64,000 nt of DNA, taken from Pseudomonas citronellolis (lineage in GTDB: Bacteria; Pseudomonadota; Gammaproteobacteria; Pseudomonadales; Pseudomonadaceae). The stretch spans positions 1 to 64,000 of the forward strand of contig NZ_FOLS01000012.1 of NCBI RefSeq assembly GCF_900112375.1, in the 5' to 3' direction. The position numbers and the translations under genes were made by a program. The notes under the pieces are model-generated. The model was not told the DNA's origin. It ran no database searches and worked only from the letters and a program-made list of their open reading frames with translations. Each line of letters opens with the position of its first letter. Within the stretch, counting starts at the first letter, position 1. Below, piece by piece: positions 48,401 to 57,710 of the stretch.

Positions 48401-49240
48401 TCACTGCTTGTAGTAGACGATCTGGTTGCTGGTGGCGAGCAGCTCGCCGGCCTCGCTCCACAGCTCCGCGGCCTGGTCGAAGTAGCCGTTGCGGAAGGCC
48501 TGGCCGCGGGCCTCGCCGAGCAGGTAGCCGCTGCCGACTTCGGCCAGTTGCGCGGCGTCGGTGTGGAAGTAGGTGGTGATCGACACGGTGCCGGCCGGCA
48601 CCGGGGTGGCGCGGCGCAGCCACACGCGCGGGTAGAAGATATCGCTCATCGCCGCCAGGGCCGGGAAGTCCAGCGCCCGCGGCTGGGCGTCGCGCAGCCA
48701 GAGGCGGGTGCGGCTGTGCTCGCCGCTGCCGTCCCAGGTGCTGGGGAAGGCGCCGTCGATGGCGCGCATCTCGTACTGCTGCACCCAGGCCACGCCCTTG
48801 CCGCTGGTGTTCAGCGGCGGCGTCTGCGCCGGCGCCGTGGCCTGCGGGCGCGCCAGGTCGAGTTCGCTCCAGGTCTCGCGGCGCAGGGCGGTGACCGCGG
48901 TGCCGGTGGTGGAGACCTGCTCCACGCCGTCGCAGTCCAGCTGGCTCAGCTGCAGCAGCCAGTGCTGGGTGGAGCGGTTGGTGCGGATCGGCGTGGCGCG
49001 CACGGAGAAGGCGCCGGCCTCGATGGCGGCGGCGAAGTTCACCGTCAGCGCGACGGGCGCGCCGAGCAGCCGCGGGTGGCGCAGCACGGCCTGCAGCAGG
49101 GTGGCGGCGGTGATGCCGCCGAAGGGCCCGACCATGTTCCAGTAGTCGGCGCTGGTGTGGCCGTGGAGCAGGTCGGCGTCGCGGGCGTCGGCTTCCAGGG
49201 CCAGGGCGCGGTCGAAGGGGTGCAGGGCGGAGTCGGTCAT
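48401..49240 (-). CDS. Acyl-CoA thioesterase family protein (TesB-like)
   Basis: 279 residues with two tandem hot-dog folds of the thioesterase-3/TesB type: GHTSADYWNMVGPFGGITAA near the N-terminus and FRNGYFDQAAELWSEAGELL near the end, where the conserved aspartate/Gln region lies. Would hydrolyse acyl-CoAs; chain length unknown. Cytosolic. 72 bases downstream of the DUF5924 gene on the same strand. Confidence 0.85.
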   Translation of the reverse strand: MTDSALHPFDRALALEADARDADLLHGHTSADYWNMVGPFGGITAATLLQAVLRHPRLLGAPVALTVNFAAAIEAGAFSVRATPIRTNRSTQHWLLQLSQLDCDGVEQVSTTGTAVTALRRETWSELDLARPQATAPAQTPPLNTSGKGVAWVQQYEMRAIDGAFPSTWDGSGEHSRTRLWLRDAQPRALDFPALAAMSDIFYPRVWLRRATPVPAGTVSITTYFHTDAAQLAEVGSGYLLGEARGQAFRNGYFDQAAELWSEAGELLATSNQIVYYKQ

Positions 49241-49313
49241 GCTCGGTGCTCTCGGCGCGGGTATCCGGTCCTTTTAGGGGAGCGGCCCGGGCGCGGTCAA
49301 GCGAACCGGGCGG

Positions 49314-50342
49314 TCAGGGCGTGACCTCGAAACGCAGGGTGCCGATCACCTGGCCGACCTCGGTGATCACCTGCACCTGCCAGCGCCCGGTCGGGTCGGC
49401 GGGGAAGTTCTGCTTGTGCGTCCAGGCGCGGTAGCCGGCCTCGCGGCCGCCGTGGATGTCCAGGGCGATGCGGTCGACTTCCTGGCCGTTGTGCAGCCAC
49501 ACGTGGAAGATGCGCTCGTCCAGGCCGCGCGGCGCGCTGATGGCGGTGTAGGCGTAGAGGCCCTGGGCGCGGATCTGCGCGGCGCCGACCTGCTCGACGC
49601 TGTCGCCGGGGGTGCGCTGGCTGTTGTCGAACTGCTCGGTGACCGCCATTTCCGCCAGCCACAGGGTGGAGGGCGGCACCCAGGCGCGGCCGAACCAGCC
49701 GACCACGCCGATGCACAGGGTCAGGCCGAGCAGGGCGAACCAGCGCCACCACTTGTGGATGCCCACCGACACCACCAGGCTGGGGAAGGACAGCGCCACG
49801 GCGATGCCCAGGGCCCAGCGGTAGCTTTCCGGGGTGCTCAGCTGGAGGATCAGCGGCAGCGCGGTGAGCAGCACGGCGAACAGCGTCAGGGTGTGGTAGC
49901 CGAGGAAGGTCCAGCGCCGCGGCGCCAGCCACTTGTAGTAGACCGGGTCGGTGATGGCGATCAGCCCGGCCAGCCCCAGGGCGCCGGTGAACAGGGCCTG
50001 GCCGCTGTTCCAGGTGGTGGTGACGAAGAAGAACGGCAGGACGAAGAACAGGCTTTCCTGGTGGATCAGCTGGGTCGCGTAGCGCAGCAGCCCCGGCGGC
50101 ACCGACCAGCCGAAGCGCTCCTTGAAGCGCTGGGTGAGCAGGTTCTCGAGCATCAGCCAGAGCCAACTGACCAGCATGACGATGGCCATGGCGCGGGCGA
50201 AGCCGGCGCGGTGGCGATCGACCATCATGAAGCTGAACAGCCCGGAGCAGAAGCCGAACAGGGCGACCAGCCGCGGGTAGCGTTCCAGGAGCGAGAGGGC
50301 CAGCGCGATCAGGCGCTGCACGCGGGATTTCAACACAAGCAT
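49314..50342 (-). CDS. Multi-pass membrane protein, DUF5924 / DUF2914 domains
   Basis: 342 residues: about 7-8 hydrophobic segments from residue 22 to about 230 (DUF5924-type) followed by a periplasmic or cytosolic DUF2914-like beta domain (HVWLHNGQEVDRIALDIHGG, then GRWQVQVITEVGQVIGTLRF). Start at ATG 50342; the frame is open much further upstream but only as a shadow of repeats and the LysR gene. Function not known; DUF2914 occurs in envelope-associated proteins. Confidence 0.78.
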   Translation of the reverse strand: MLVLKSRVQRLIALALSLLERYPRLVALFGFCSGLFSFMMVDRHRAGFARAMAIVMLVSWLWLMLENLLTQRFKERFGWSVPPGLLRYATQLIHQESLFFVLPFFFVTTTWNSGQALFTGALGLAGLIAITDPVYYKWLAPRRWTFLGYHTLTLFAVLLTALPLILQLSTPESYRWALGIAVALSFPSLVVSVGIHKWWRWFALLGLTLCIGVVGWFGRAWVPPSTLWLAEMAVTEQFDNSQRTPGDSVEQVGAAQIRAQGLYAYTAISAPRGLDERIFHVWLHNGQEVDRIALDIHGGREAGYRAWTHKQNFPADPTGRWQVQVITEVGQVIGTLRFEVTP

Positions 50343-50474
50343 GACGAAGGGCCGAAGCCGGACAACCGGAAGGGCGGGGATTGTAGCGCTTGTGCCGGGC
50401 GCGGGGCAGCGGCGCTGGACGGAGGGTAGGGTGGCCGGCGGCTCTTCGTAGGAGCGAGCCATGCCGCCTGAGAC

Positions 50475-50705
50475 GTAGGAGCGGACCTTGTCCGCGATAG
50501 CCAGGGGTTTCGGCGCGATTCGCGGATGAGATCCGCTCCTACGCCGCCCCACCCGCGCCATTCCCCTGTAGGAGCGCGCCCTGCGCGCGAATCGCGGGCA
50601 GGGCCCGCTCCTACAAGGGTTGGCATTCAGCCCCGTAGGATGGGTTGAGCGGAGCGATACCCATCGCCACGACCGCATGGGTTTCGCAAGCTCAACCCAT
50701 CCTAC
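50475..50705. repeat. REP-type cluster with a 16-bp perfect inverted repeat
   Basis: 50475-50498 (GGAGCGGACCTTGTCCGCGA), 50513-50542 (TCGCGGATGAGATCCGCTCC), 50568-50614 (GTAGGAGCGCG to CCGCTCCTAC), and the pair GTAGGATGGGTTGAGC (50635-50650) / GCTCAACCCATCCTAC (50690-50705). The last arm contains the stop codon of the LysR gene. 50343-50701 has no gene. Confidence 0.85.
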
Positions 50706-51637
50706 GAAGGCTTGTGTGCGGGCTCTGACGCCACCCCGCCACTCAACTCCTCGCGGGCATAGTCGACGAACAGCCGCGCCGGCTTGGTCAGCTGCGCGCG
50801 CTTGAGCCAGGCGGCCACCAGGCCGGAGGCGCTGACGTCTTCGGCGATGTTCACCATCACCACCTTCTTGCCGTCGTAGGTGCATTCCGAATGCGGCCGG
50901 GTGACCAGCACCGAGAAGCCGAAGCCCTGGCCGACCATGCCGCGCACCATCTCGATGGAGGGCGAGCTGAAGGCGATGTTCGGCGTCAGCCCCAGTTCCT
51001 CGAAGATGCTCACGAAGTAGGTGCGGCTGGGCTGCACGTCGAGCAGGATCATCGGCTCCAGCGCCAGGTCGCGCAGCGACACCTGGGCCTGGCGGGCGAA
51101 GCGGTGGTCGGCCGGGAGCAGGGCGTAGGGGCGCTGCGCCGGCATCAGCGGCTCGGTCTCGATGGTGCCGTCGAGGTCGTGGCGGTACAGCAGGGCCAGG
51201 TCGAAGCGCCCGGAGGTCAGGCCCTGCACCAGTTCCTGCTGCTCGCCGTCGCGGATGCGGATCTCCACCCCCGGGTAGCGCTCGCGGAAGCCGGCGATCA
51301 GCCGCGGCAGGTACAGCGGCGCCACCGTCTCGAAGCAGGCCAGGTCGATCTGCCCGGCCACCACGTCGTTGTCGGCCAGGGCGTTCTGCTCGAACTCGTG
51401 GGCCATGCGCAGCAGTTCCTGGGCCTTGCGGTAGAAGCGCGCGCCGCTGGGGGTGAGGGACACGCCCTGGGCGTGGTGGCGGATGAACAGCTGCACGCCG
51501 AAGCTCTCTTCCAGGCCCTTGATCGCCGTGGAGATCGACGGCTGGGCGATGTAGAGCTTGCGCGAGGCCTCGGCCACGCTGCCGCATTCCACTGTCGTCA
51601 CGAAATACTTCAATTGCCGCAAGGTATAGGAAGCCAC
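50702..51637 (-). CDS. LysR-family regulator of the polyamine-type cluster
   Basis: 311 residues: HTH 1-60 (YTLRQLKYFVTTVECGSVAE) and an effector domain. It is divergent from the aldehyde dehydrogenase gene with a T-N11-A-type dyad in between, so it probably controls the catabolic genes to its right. Inducer unknown; an amine or its aldehyde is the best guess. The stop codon lies inside a repeat arm, implying that the C-terminus was reshaped by the repeat. Confidence 0.88.
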   Translation of the reverse strand: MASYTLRQLKYFVTTVECGSVAEASRKLYIAQPSISTAIKGLEESFGVQLFIRHHAQGVSLTPSGARFYRKAQELLRMAHEFEQNALADNDVVAGQIDLACFETVAPLYLPRLIAGFRERYPGVEIRIRDGEQQELVQGLTSGRFDLALLYRHDLDGTIETEPLMPAQRPYALLPADHRFARQAQVSLRDLALEPMILLDVQPSRTYFVSIFEELGLTPNIAFSSPSIEMVRGMVGQGFGFSVLVTRPHSECTYDGKKVVMVNIAEDVSASGLVAAWLKRAQLTKPARLFVDYAREELSGGVASEPAHKPS

Positions 51638-51817
51638 TGCAAGACCTCTATGGCGCGGCTTCGCCGGTGGCGTGCGCGCTCTCGTTGTGTCATCGGTTCA
51701 TCGGGAAGCAAGGATCGGGCCCGCCGGCCTGCGCCGGGGAGCGTCGAGGCGCCTCCAGGTGCCGCACCATAACCCAGCATGGCGCACTTTGCCGGTGCGC
51801 GCCTGCCCAGCTTTTTC

Positions 51818-51836
51818 ATATACCCCGAAGACATAT
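51818..51836. promoter_or_regulatory. LysR-type box before the aldehyde dehydrogenase gene
   Basis: ATAT-N11-ATAT at 51818-51836 (ATATACCCCGAAGACATAT), the T-N11-A form of LysR recognition sites, 88 bases upstream of the aldehyde dehydrogenase start and in locally AT-rich DNA (to 51850). Most of the rest of the gap 51638-51923 shows nothing. Confidence 0.55.
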
Positions 51837-51923
51837 TTAATATTTTTCCTCCGCCGGGGCATGCGCGACCATCAGCGGTACCACAGAACAAAACAATAAT
51901 TGCTCGTGAGCAGGAGTGCCCTG

Positions 51924-53414
51924 GTGTATCAACTCAGCGACTGGCAGCAGCGTGCAGCCCGCCAGACCTTCATCGACGCCGCCCTGATCGATGGCCGCCG
52001 CATGGCCGCCGCCGACGGCGCCACCTTCGCATCCATCGACCCGGCCACCAACCGCCTGCTGGCCAACGTCGCCGCCTGTGGCGCGACCGAAGTCGACGCC
52101 GCCGTGCGTAGCGCCCGCCGTGCCTTCGAGCAGGGCCCCTGGGCGCGCATGGCGCCGCGCGAGCGCAAGGCCGTGCTGCTGAAGCTGGCCGAGCTGATGC
52201 TGGCCCACCGCGACGAGCTGGCCCTGCTGGACTCGCTGAACATGGGCAAGCCGGTGATGGACGCCTGGAACATCGACGTGCCCGGCGCCGCCGGCGTCTT
52301 TTCCTGGTACGCCGAGGCCCTGGACAAGCTCTACGACCAGGTCGCCCCGACCGCGCCCAACGCCCTGGCCACCATCACCCGCGCGCCCCTGGGCGTGATC
52401 GGCGCCGTGGTGCCGTGGAACTTCCCCCTCGACATGGCCGCCTGGAAACTGGCCCCGGCCCTGGCCGCCGGCAACTCGGTGGTGCTCAAGCCGGCCGAGC
52501 AGTCGCCGTTCTCGGCCCTGCGCCTGGCCGAACTGGCCCTGGAGGCCGGCCTGCCCGAGGGCGTGCTGAATGTGGTGCCGGGCCTCGGCGAGCACGCCGG
52601 CAAGGCCCTGGGCCTGCACCCGGACGTGGACTGCCTGGTGTTCACCGGCTCCACCGAAGTGGGCAAGTACTTCATGCAGTATTCCGCCCAGTCCAACCTC
52701 AAGCAGGTGTGGCTGGAGTGTGGCGGCAAGAGCCCGAACCTCGTGTTCGCCGATTGCCGCGACCTCGATCTTGCGGCTGAAAAAGCGGCATTCGGCATTT
52801 TCTTCAACCAGGGCGAGGTCTGCTCGGCCAACTCGCGGCTGCTGGTGGAGCGCTCCATCCACGACGAATTCGTCGAGCGCCTGATCGCCAAGGCCCGCGA
52901 CTGGGCCCCGGGCGACCCGCTGGACCCGGCCAGCCGCGCCGGCGCCATCGTCGACGCCAAGCAGACCGCCAGCATCCTGCGCTTCATCGAGGAAACCCGC
53001 GGCAGCGCCGCTACCCTGGCTTGCGGCGGCCGCCAGCTGAGCTTCAACGGCTCGGGCAACTTCATCGAGCCGACCATCTTCACCAACGTCGACCCGCAGC
53101 AGCGCCTGGCCCGCGAGGAAGTCTTCGGCCCGGTGCTGGCGGTGAGCGCCTTCGACAGCGAGGACGAGGCCCTGCGCCTGGCCAACGACAGCCCCTTCGG
53201 CCTGGCCGCCTCGGTGTGGAGCGACGACCTCAACCGTGCCCACCGCGTGGCCGGCCGGTTGAACGTCGGCACCGTGTCGGTGAACACCGTGGACGCCCTG
53301 GACCCGGCCATCCCCTTCGGCGGCGGCAAGCAGTCCGGCTTCGGCCGCGACCTGTCGCTGCATTCGTTCGACAAGTACACCCAGCTGAAAACCACCTGGT
53401 TCCAGCTGCGCTGA
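51924..53414 (+). CDS. Gamma-aminobutyraldehyde-type aldehyde dehydrogenase (KauB/PuuC-like)
   Basis: NAD(P)-dependent dehydrogenase of 496 residues. Motifs: VVPWNFPLDMAAWKLAPALA (cofactor binding), FTGSTEVGKYF, catalytic Glu in LECGGKSPN and catalytic Cys in NQGEVCSANSRLLVE; C-terminal PFGGGKQSGFGRD. GTG 51924 start has AGGAG upstream. Family members oxidise 4-aminobutyraldehyde, gamma-glutamyl-aminobutyraldehyde or related amino-aldehydes made by the adjacent aminotransferase. Exact substrate is inferred. Confidence 0.88.
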   Translation: MYQLSDWQQRAARQTFIDAALIDGRRMAAADGATFASIDPATNRLLANVAACGATEVDAAVRSARRAFEQGPWARMAPRERKAVLLKLAELMLAHRDELALLDSLNMGKPVMDAWNIDVPGAAGVFSWYAEALDKLYDQVAPTAPNALATITRAPLGVIGAVVPWNFPLDMAAWKLAPALAAGNSVVLKPAEQSPFSALRLAELALEAGLPEGVLNVVPGLGEHAGKALGLHPDVDCLVFTGSTEVGKYFMQYSAQSNLKQVWLECGGKSPNLVFADCRDLDLAAEKAAFGIFFNQGEVCSANSRLLVERSIHDEFVERLIAKARDWAPGDPLDPASRAGAIVDAKQTASILRFIEETRGSAATLACGGRQLSFNGSGNFIEPTIFTNVDPQQRLAREEVFGPVLAVSAFDSEDEALRLANDSPFGLAASVWSDDLNRAHRVAGRLNVGTVSVNTVDALDPAIPFGGGKQSGFGRDLSLHSFDKYTQLKTTWFQLR

Positions 53415-53572
53415 GGGCAGCCCCGGGGCCGGCGCACCGCCGGCCCGTGCTGCCCCGGCGAACCGCTCGAGACGGCCGGTGAGACTGCCCAGGTAAGTCC
53501 GTCGCCCTCGATCCCCTGCAAACCCCTCAGGCCGGCTGCCGGAGCACCGCCGAGGGAACTAGGAGAAAGTCG

Positions 53573-54955
53573 ATGACCGACAACACCAAAGCGCAACGCG
53601 AAACCCGTGACTACCAGGCGGCGGACGCGGCCCACCACATCCACGCCTTCCTCGACCAGAAGGCGCTGAACGCCGAAGGCCCGCGGGTGATGGTGCGCGG
53701 CGAGGGCCTGTACCTGTGGGACAACGACGGCAACCGCTACCTGGACGGCATGTCCGGCCTGTGGTGCACCCAACTGGGCTACGGGCGCAAGGACCTGACC
53801 GCCGCGGCGAGCGCGCAGATGGACCAGCTGTCGTACTACAACATGTTTTTCCACACCACCCACCCGGCGGTGATCGAGCTGTCCGAGCTGCTCTTCAGCC
53901 TGGTGCCGGGCCACTACAGCCACGCCATCTACACCAACTCCGGCTCCGAATCCAACGAGGTGCTGATCCGCACCGTGCGCCGTTACTGGCAGATCCTCGG
54001 CAAGCCGCAGAAGAAGATCATGATCGGCCGCTGGAACGGCTACCACGGCTCGACCCTGGCGGCCACCGCGCTGGGCGGCATGAAGTTCATGCACGAGATG
54101 GGCGGCATGATCCCGGACATCGCCCACATCGACGAGCCCTACTGGTTCGCCAACGGCGGCGACCTCACCCCCGAGGAATTCGGCCGCCGCTGCGCGCAGC
54201 AGCTGGAGGACAAGATCCTCGAGCTGGGCGCCGAGAACGTCGCCGGCTTCATCGCCGAGCCGTTCCAGGGCGCCGGCGGCATGATCTTCCCGCCGGAGAG
54301 CTACTGGCCGGAAATCCAGCGCATCTGCCGCAAGTACGACGTGCTGCTGTGCGCCGACGAAGTGATCGGCGGCTTCGGCCGCACCGGCGAGTGGTTCGCC
54401 CACCAGCACTTCGGCTTCGAGCCGGACACCCTGTCCATCGCCAAGGGCCTGACCAGCGGCTACATCCCCATGGGCGGCCTGGTGCTGAGCAAGCGCATCG
54501 CCGAGGTGCTGGTGGAGCAGGGCGGCGTGTTCGCCCACGGCCTGACCTACTCCGGCCACCCGGTGGCGGCGGCGGTGGCCGTGGCCAACCTCAAGGCGCT
54601 GCGCGACGAGGGCATCGTCACCCAGGTCAAGAACGACACCGGCCCCTACCTGCAGCAGTGCCTGCGCGAGGTGTTCGGCAACCACCCGCTGATCGGCGAG
54701 ATCCAGGGCGCCGGCCTGGTGGCGGCGCTGCAGTTCGTGCAGGACAAGGCCACCCGCAAGCGCTTCGATAACGAGAACGACCTGGCCTGGCGCTGCCGCA
54801 CCATCGGCTTCGAGGAAGGCCTGATCATCCGCTCCACCCTCGGCCGCATGATCATGGCCCCGGCCCTGGTGGCCGGCCGCGCCGAGCTGGACGAGCTGGT
54901 GGACAAGACGCGCATCGCGGTGGACCGCACCGCGAAGGAGATCGGCGTGCTGTAA
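53573..54955 (+). CDS. Class III aminotransferase (putrescine/diamine:pyruvate type, SpuC-like)
   Basis: PLP enzyme of 460 residues. Landmarks: YLDGMSGLWCTQLGYGRKDL, the GSESNE region, the Asp-containing CADEVIGGFGRTGEWF, and the PLP lysine in LSIAKGLTSGYIPMG. Closest by look to SpuC/GabT-type enzymes converting putrescine, cadaverine or GABA with pyruvate. It follows the aldehyde dehydrogenase (158-base gap), giving the order oxidation plus transamination of diamines. Strong AGGAG at 53562-53566. Confidence 0.88.
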   Translation: MTDNTKAQRETRDYQAADAAHHIHAFLDQKALNAEGPRVMVRGEGLYLWDNDGNRYLDGMSGLWCTQLGYGRKDLTAAASAQMDQLSYYNMFFHTTHPAVIELSELLFSLVPGHYSHAIYTNSGSESNEVLIRTVRRYWQILGKPQKKIMIGRWNGYHGSTLAATALGGMKFMHEMGGMIPDIAHIDEPYWFANGGDLTPEEFGRRCAQQLEDKILELGAENVAGFIAEPFQGAGGMIFPPESYWPEIQRICRKYDVLLCADEVIGGFGRTGEWFAHQHFGFEPDTLSIAKGLTSGYIPMGGLVLSKRIAEVLVEQGGVFAHGLTYSGHPVAAAVAVANLKALRDEGIVTQVKNDTGPYLQQCLREVFGNHPLIGEIQGAGLVAALQFVQDKATRKRFDNENDLAWRCRTIGFEEGLIIRSTLGRMIMAPALVAGRAELDELVDKTRIAVDRTAKEIGVL

Positions 54956-54971
54956 GGCACGACACGACCTT

Positions 54972-55098
54972 GTAGGAGCGAGCTTGCTCGCGAAGTCCGG
55001 CGTAAGACGGATTCCCTCTCCCCCCGCCCTCTCCCTGAAGGGAGAGGGTTAGGGAGAGGGGGCTTTCCGGCCCTTCGCGAGCAAGCCCGCTCCTACGA
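54972..55098. repeat. Short composite repeat, copy 4
   Basis: GTAGGAGCGAGCTTGCTCGC (54972-54994), one CCCTCTCC...GGGAGAGG block (55014-55062), and TTCGCGAGCAAGCCCGCTCC (55074-55098). Same boundaries as the 300 bp copies with most of the interior deleted. Confidence 0.7.
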
Positions 55099-55119
55099 AA
55101 AACGAACAACAACAACGCC

Positions 55120-55154
55120 GCGGGCCCACGCAGGCCCGCGCCGTGGAACCTTTT
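55120..55154 (+). terminator. Hairpin between aminotransferase and binding-protein genes
   Basis: GCGGGCC (55120-55126) pairs with GGCCCGC (55133-55139) around CACGCA, followed a few bases later by TTTTT (55151-55155). It may terminate or attenuate read-through. AACAACAACAAC just before (55106-55117) and CCAACAACG at 55189-55197 before the next start resemble Hfq/Crc A-rich sites. Confidence 0.5.
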
Positions 55155-55222
55155 TGCCGCCCGTTCGGCAACTGCCCAGCAATCCAAACCAACAACGCCA
55201 ACCGGCTGTGGGAGTTCGTTCC

Positions 55223-56257
55223 ATGAAATCGTCCTTGCATTGCATCCTCGCCTGCGCGGTCCTCGCCGCCACCGGCGCCGCCCAGGCGCAGGATCTCACG
55301 GTGATCTCCTTCGGCGGCGCCACCAAGGCCGCCCAGGACAAGGCCTACTTCAAACCCTTCGATGCCAGCGGCGCCGGCAAGGTGATCGCCGGCGAGTACA
55401 ACGGCGAGATGGCCAAGGTGAAGGCCATGGTCGACGTCGGCAAGGTCACCTGGGACGTGGTCGAGGTGGAAAGCCCCGAGCTGCTGCGCGGCTGCGACGA
55501 GGGCCTGTTCGAGCGCATCGACCCGGCCGCCATCGGCGACGAGTCGAAATTCGTCCCCGGCACCTTCAGCGAGTGCGGCGTGGCCACCTACGTCTGGTCC
55601 ATGGTCATGGCCTACGACAGCAAGCGCCTGGCCAAGGCGCCGACCTCCTGGGCGGACTTCTGGAACGTCAAGGACTACCCGGGCAAGCGCGGCCTGCGCA
55701 AGGGCGCCAAGTACACCCTGGAAGTGGCCCTGCTGGCCGACGGCGTGAAGCCCGAGGACCTGTACAAGGTGCTGGGCACCCCCGAGGGCGTCAGCCGAGC
55801 CTTCAAGAAGCTCGACGAGATCAAGCCCTACATCCAGTGGTGGGAAGCCGGCGCGCAACCGCCGCAGTGGCTGGCCGCCGGCGACGTGGTGATGAGCGCC
55901 GCCTACAACGGCCGCATCGCCGCCGCGCAGAAGGAAGGCGTGCCGCTGGCCATCGTCTGGCCGGGCAGCCTCTACGACCCGGAATACTGGGCAGTGGTCA
56001 AGGGCACGCCGAACAAGGCCCTGGCCGAGAAGTTCATCGCCTTCGCCAGCCAGCCGCAGACGCAGAAGGTGTTCTCCGAGAACATCCCCTACGGCCCGGT
56101 GCACAAGGGCACCCTGGAACTGCTGCCGGCCGACGTGCAGGCCGCCCTGCCCACCGCCCCGGCCAACCTGCAGGGCGCCCGCTCGGTGGACTCGGCCTTC
56201 TGGGTCGACCACGGCGAGGAACTGGAACTGCGCTTCAACGCCTGGGCGGCCCGCTAA
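55223..56257 (+). CDS. Periplasmic (poly)amine substrate-binding protein
   Basis: 344 residues: signal peptide about 1-22 (ending AQA), then an extracellular solute-binding domain of the PotD/PotF type starting LTVISFGGATKAAQDKAYFK, with WDVVEVESPELLRG, AYDSKRLAKAPTSWADFWNV and SAAYNGRIAAAQ. Resembles P. aeruginosa PA0323/PA1410-type spermidine/putrescine-binding proteins. No ABC permease or ATPase genes are adjacent; instead an NCS1 permease follows after 61 bases. Substrate inferred. Confidence 0.85.
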   Translation: MKSSLHCILACAVLAATGAAQAQDLTVISFGGATKAAQDKAYFKPFDASGAGKVIAGEYNGEMAKVKAMVDVGKVTWDVVEVESPELLRGCDEGLFERIDPAAIGDESKFVPGTFSECGVATYVWSMVMAYDSKRLAKAPTSWADFWNVKDYPGKRGLRKGAKYTLEVALLADGVKPEDLYKVLGTPEGVSRAFKKLDEIKPYIQWWEAGAQPPQWLAAGDVVMSAAYNGRIAAAQKEGVPLAIVWPGSLYDPEYWAVVKGTPNKALAEKFIAFASQPQTQKVFSENIPYGPVHKGTLELLPADVQAALPTAPANLQGARSVDSAFWVDHGEELELRFNAWAAR

Positions 56258-56318
56258 GGCCCCCGGCCAACCCGAGTGCCCGGCGTGCCGGGCACCGCTT
56301 TGCCTTGCGAGAACCACA

Positions 56319-57710
56319 ATGACAACGACGCAAACCCCGGCGGCGACCCTGGAGCTGAGCACCATCCAGCCCATCGCCCGGCACGAACGCCACGGCCGCG
56401 CCCGTGACCTCTTCACCATCTGGTTCGGCAGCAACATCATGCTGCTCACCGTGGTCACGGGGGCGCTGGCCGTCACCGTGTTCCAGCTGTCCTTCGTCGC
56501 CGCGCTGCTGGCGCTGGTGCTGGGCAACCTGGTGGGTGGGGTGTTCATGGCCCTGCACTCGGCCCAGGGCCCGCAGCTGGGCGTGCCGCAGATGGTGCAG
56601 ACGCGCGGCCAGTTCGGCTCCTTCGGCTCGCTGCTGGTGGTGGCCCTGGTGGTGATCATGTACCTGGGCTTCTTCGCCTCCAACCTGGTGCTCGGCGGCC
56701 AGACGCTGCACGCGCGCTTCCCGGCCGTGGCCACCAACGCCGGCATCCTGCTGGTGGGCGCGATCAGCGTGGTCGCCACCGTCTTCGGCTACCGCCTGAT
56801 CCACGGCTACACCCGGCTGATGTCCTGGCTGTCCGGCGCGGTGCTGCTGGTCAGCTTCGCCTGGGTGCTGTTCATCCACGGCCTGCCGGCGGACTTCCTG
56901 CAGCGCAACGGCTTCAACCTGCCGGGCTTCCTCGGCGCGCTGTCGATCGCCGCGCTCTGGCAGCTGGCCTATGCCCCCTACGTTTCCGACTACTCGCGCT
57001 ACATGCCGCAGGACACCGGCGCGCGCACCGCGTTCTGGTCCAGCTACTGGGGTTGCTGCCTGGGTTCGATCCTGCCCATGGTCCTGGGCGTGATCGTCGG
57101 CCTGTGCCTGGACGGCGGCGACGTGGTCGCCGGGCTGATCGGCATGACCGGCGGCTTCAGCGCCGTGCTGGTGGCGGTGTTCTCCATCGGCATCGCCGCC
57201 ACCAACGCCATGAACCTGTACTGCGGCACGCTCTCGGCGATCACCGTCGGCCAGACGCTGATCCCGGCCTGGGCGGCCGGCGCCGGCTGGCGCGCGCTGA
57301 TCGCCCTGAGCCTGTTCGGCGGCTCGCTGGCCATCGCCCTGCTCGGCCAGGACAACTTCATGGCCAACTACACCAACTTCATCCTGCTGCTGCTCTACGT
57401 GCTGGTGCCCTGGAGCGCGATCAACCTGGTCGACTACTACCTGGTCGCCCACGGCCAGTACGACGTGCTGTCGTTCTTCCGCCGCGACGGCGGCATCTAC
57501 GGCACCTTCAACTGGACCGCGGTGAACTGCTACGTGCTGGGCATCCTGGTGCAGGTACCCTTCATGTCCACCGAGCTGTACACCGGGGTGGTGGCGCGCG
57601 CCATGAACGGCGCCGACATCTCCTGGATCGTCGGCCTGGGCGTGGTCTCGCCGGTGTACTGGGCGTTCAGCCGCAAGCGCCAGCGCGCCCTGGCGGAGGC
57701 CCGCGCATGA
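56319..57710 (+). CDS. NCS1-family (cytosine/purine-type) permease
   Basis: 463-residue inner-membrane symporter with about 12 hydrophobic segments. NCS1 landmarks: FTIWFGSNIMLLTVVTGALA, LGNLVGGVFMALHSAQGPQL and DNFMANYTNFILLLLYVLVP. Classical members carry cytosine, allantoin or hydantoins; members beside acetylpolyamine amidohydrolase genes (PA0321-PA0323 type) are thought to carry amines. Stop overlaps the next gene by four bases (ATGA). Confidence 0.86.
   Translation: MTTTQTPAATLELSTIQPIARHERHGRARDLFTIWFGSNIMLLTVVTGALAVTVFQLSFVAALLALVLGNLVGGVFMALHSAQGPQLGVPQMVQTRGQFGSFGSLLVVALVVIMYLGFFASNLVLGGQTLHARFPAVATNAGILLVGAISVVATVFGYRLIHGYTRLMSWLSGAVLLVSFAWVLFIHGLPADFLQRNGFNLPGFLGALSIAALWQLAYAPYVSDYSRYMPQDTGARTAFWSSYWGCCLGSILPMVLGVIVGLCLDGGDVVAGLIGMTGGFSAVLVAVFSIGIAATNAMNLYCGTLSAITVGQTLIPAWAAGAGWRALIALSLFGGSLAIALLGQDNFMANYTNFILLLLYVLVPWSAINLVDYYLVAHGQYDVLSFFRRDGGIYGTFNWTAVNCYVLGILVQVPFMSTELYTGVVARAMNGADISWIVGLGVVSPVYWAFSRKRQRALAEARA

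Noticed and set aside
45355-48579. A 1074-codon open frame antisense to the autotransporter
   Set aside because: Valine/alanine low-complexity shadow of the beta-helix repeats; the minus strand has signal peptide and beta-barrel.
49314-51587. A 757-codon open frame joining the DUF5924 protein to upstream sequence
   Set aside because: The N-terminal 415 codons run through REP units and antisense to a LysR gene; only the part from ATG 50342 has membrane-protein character.
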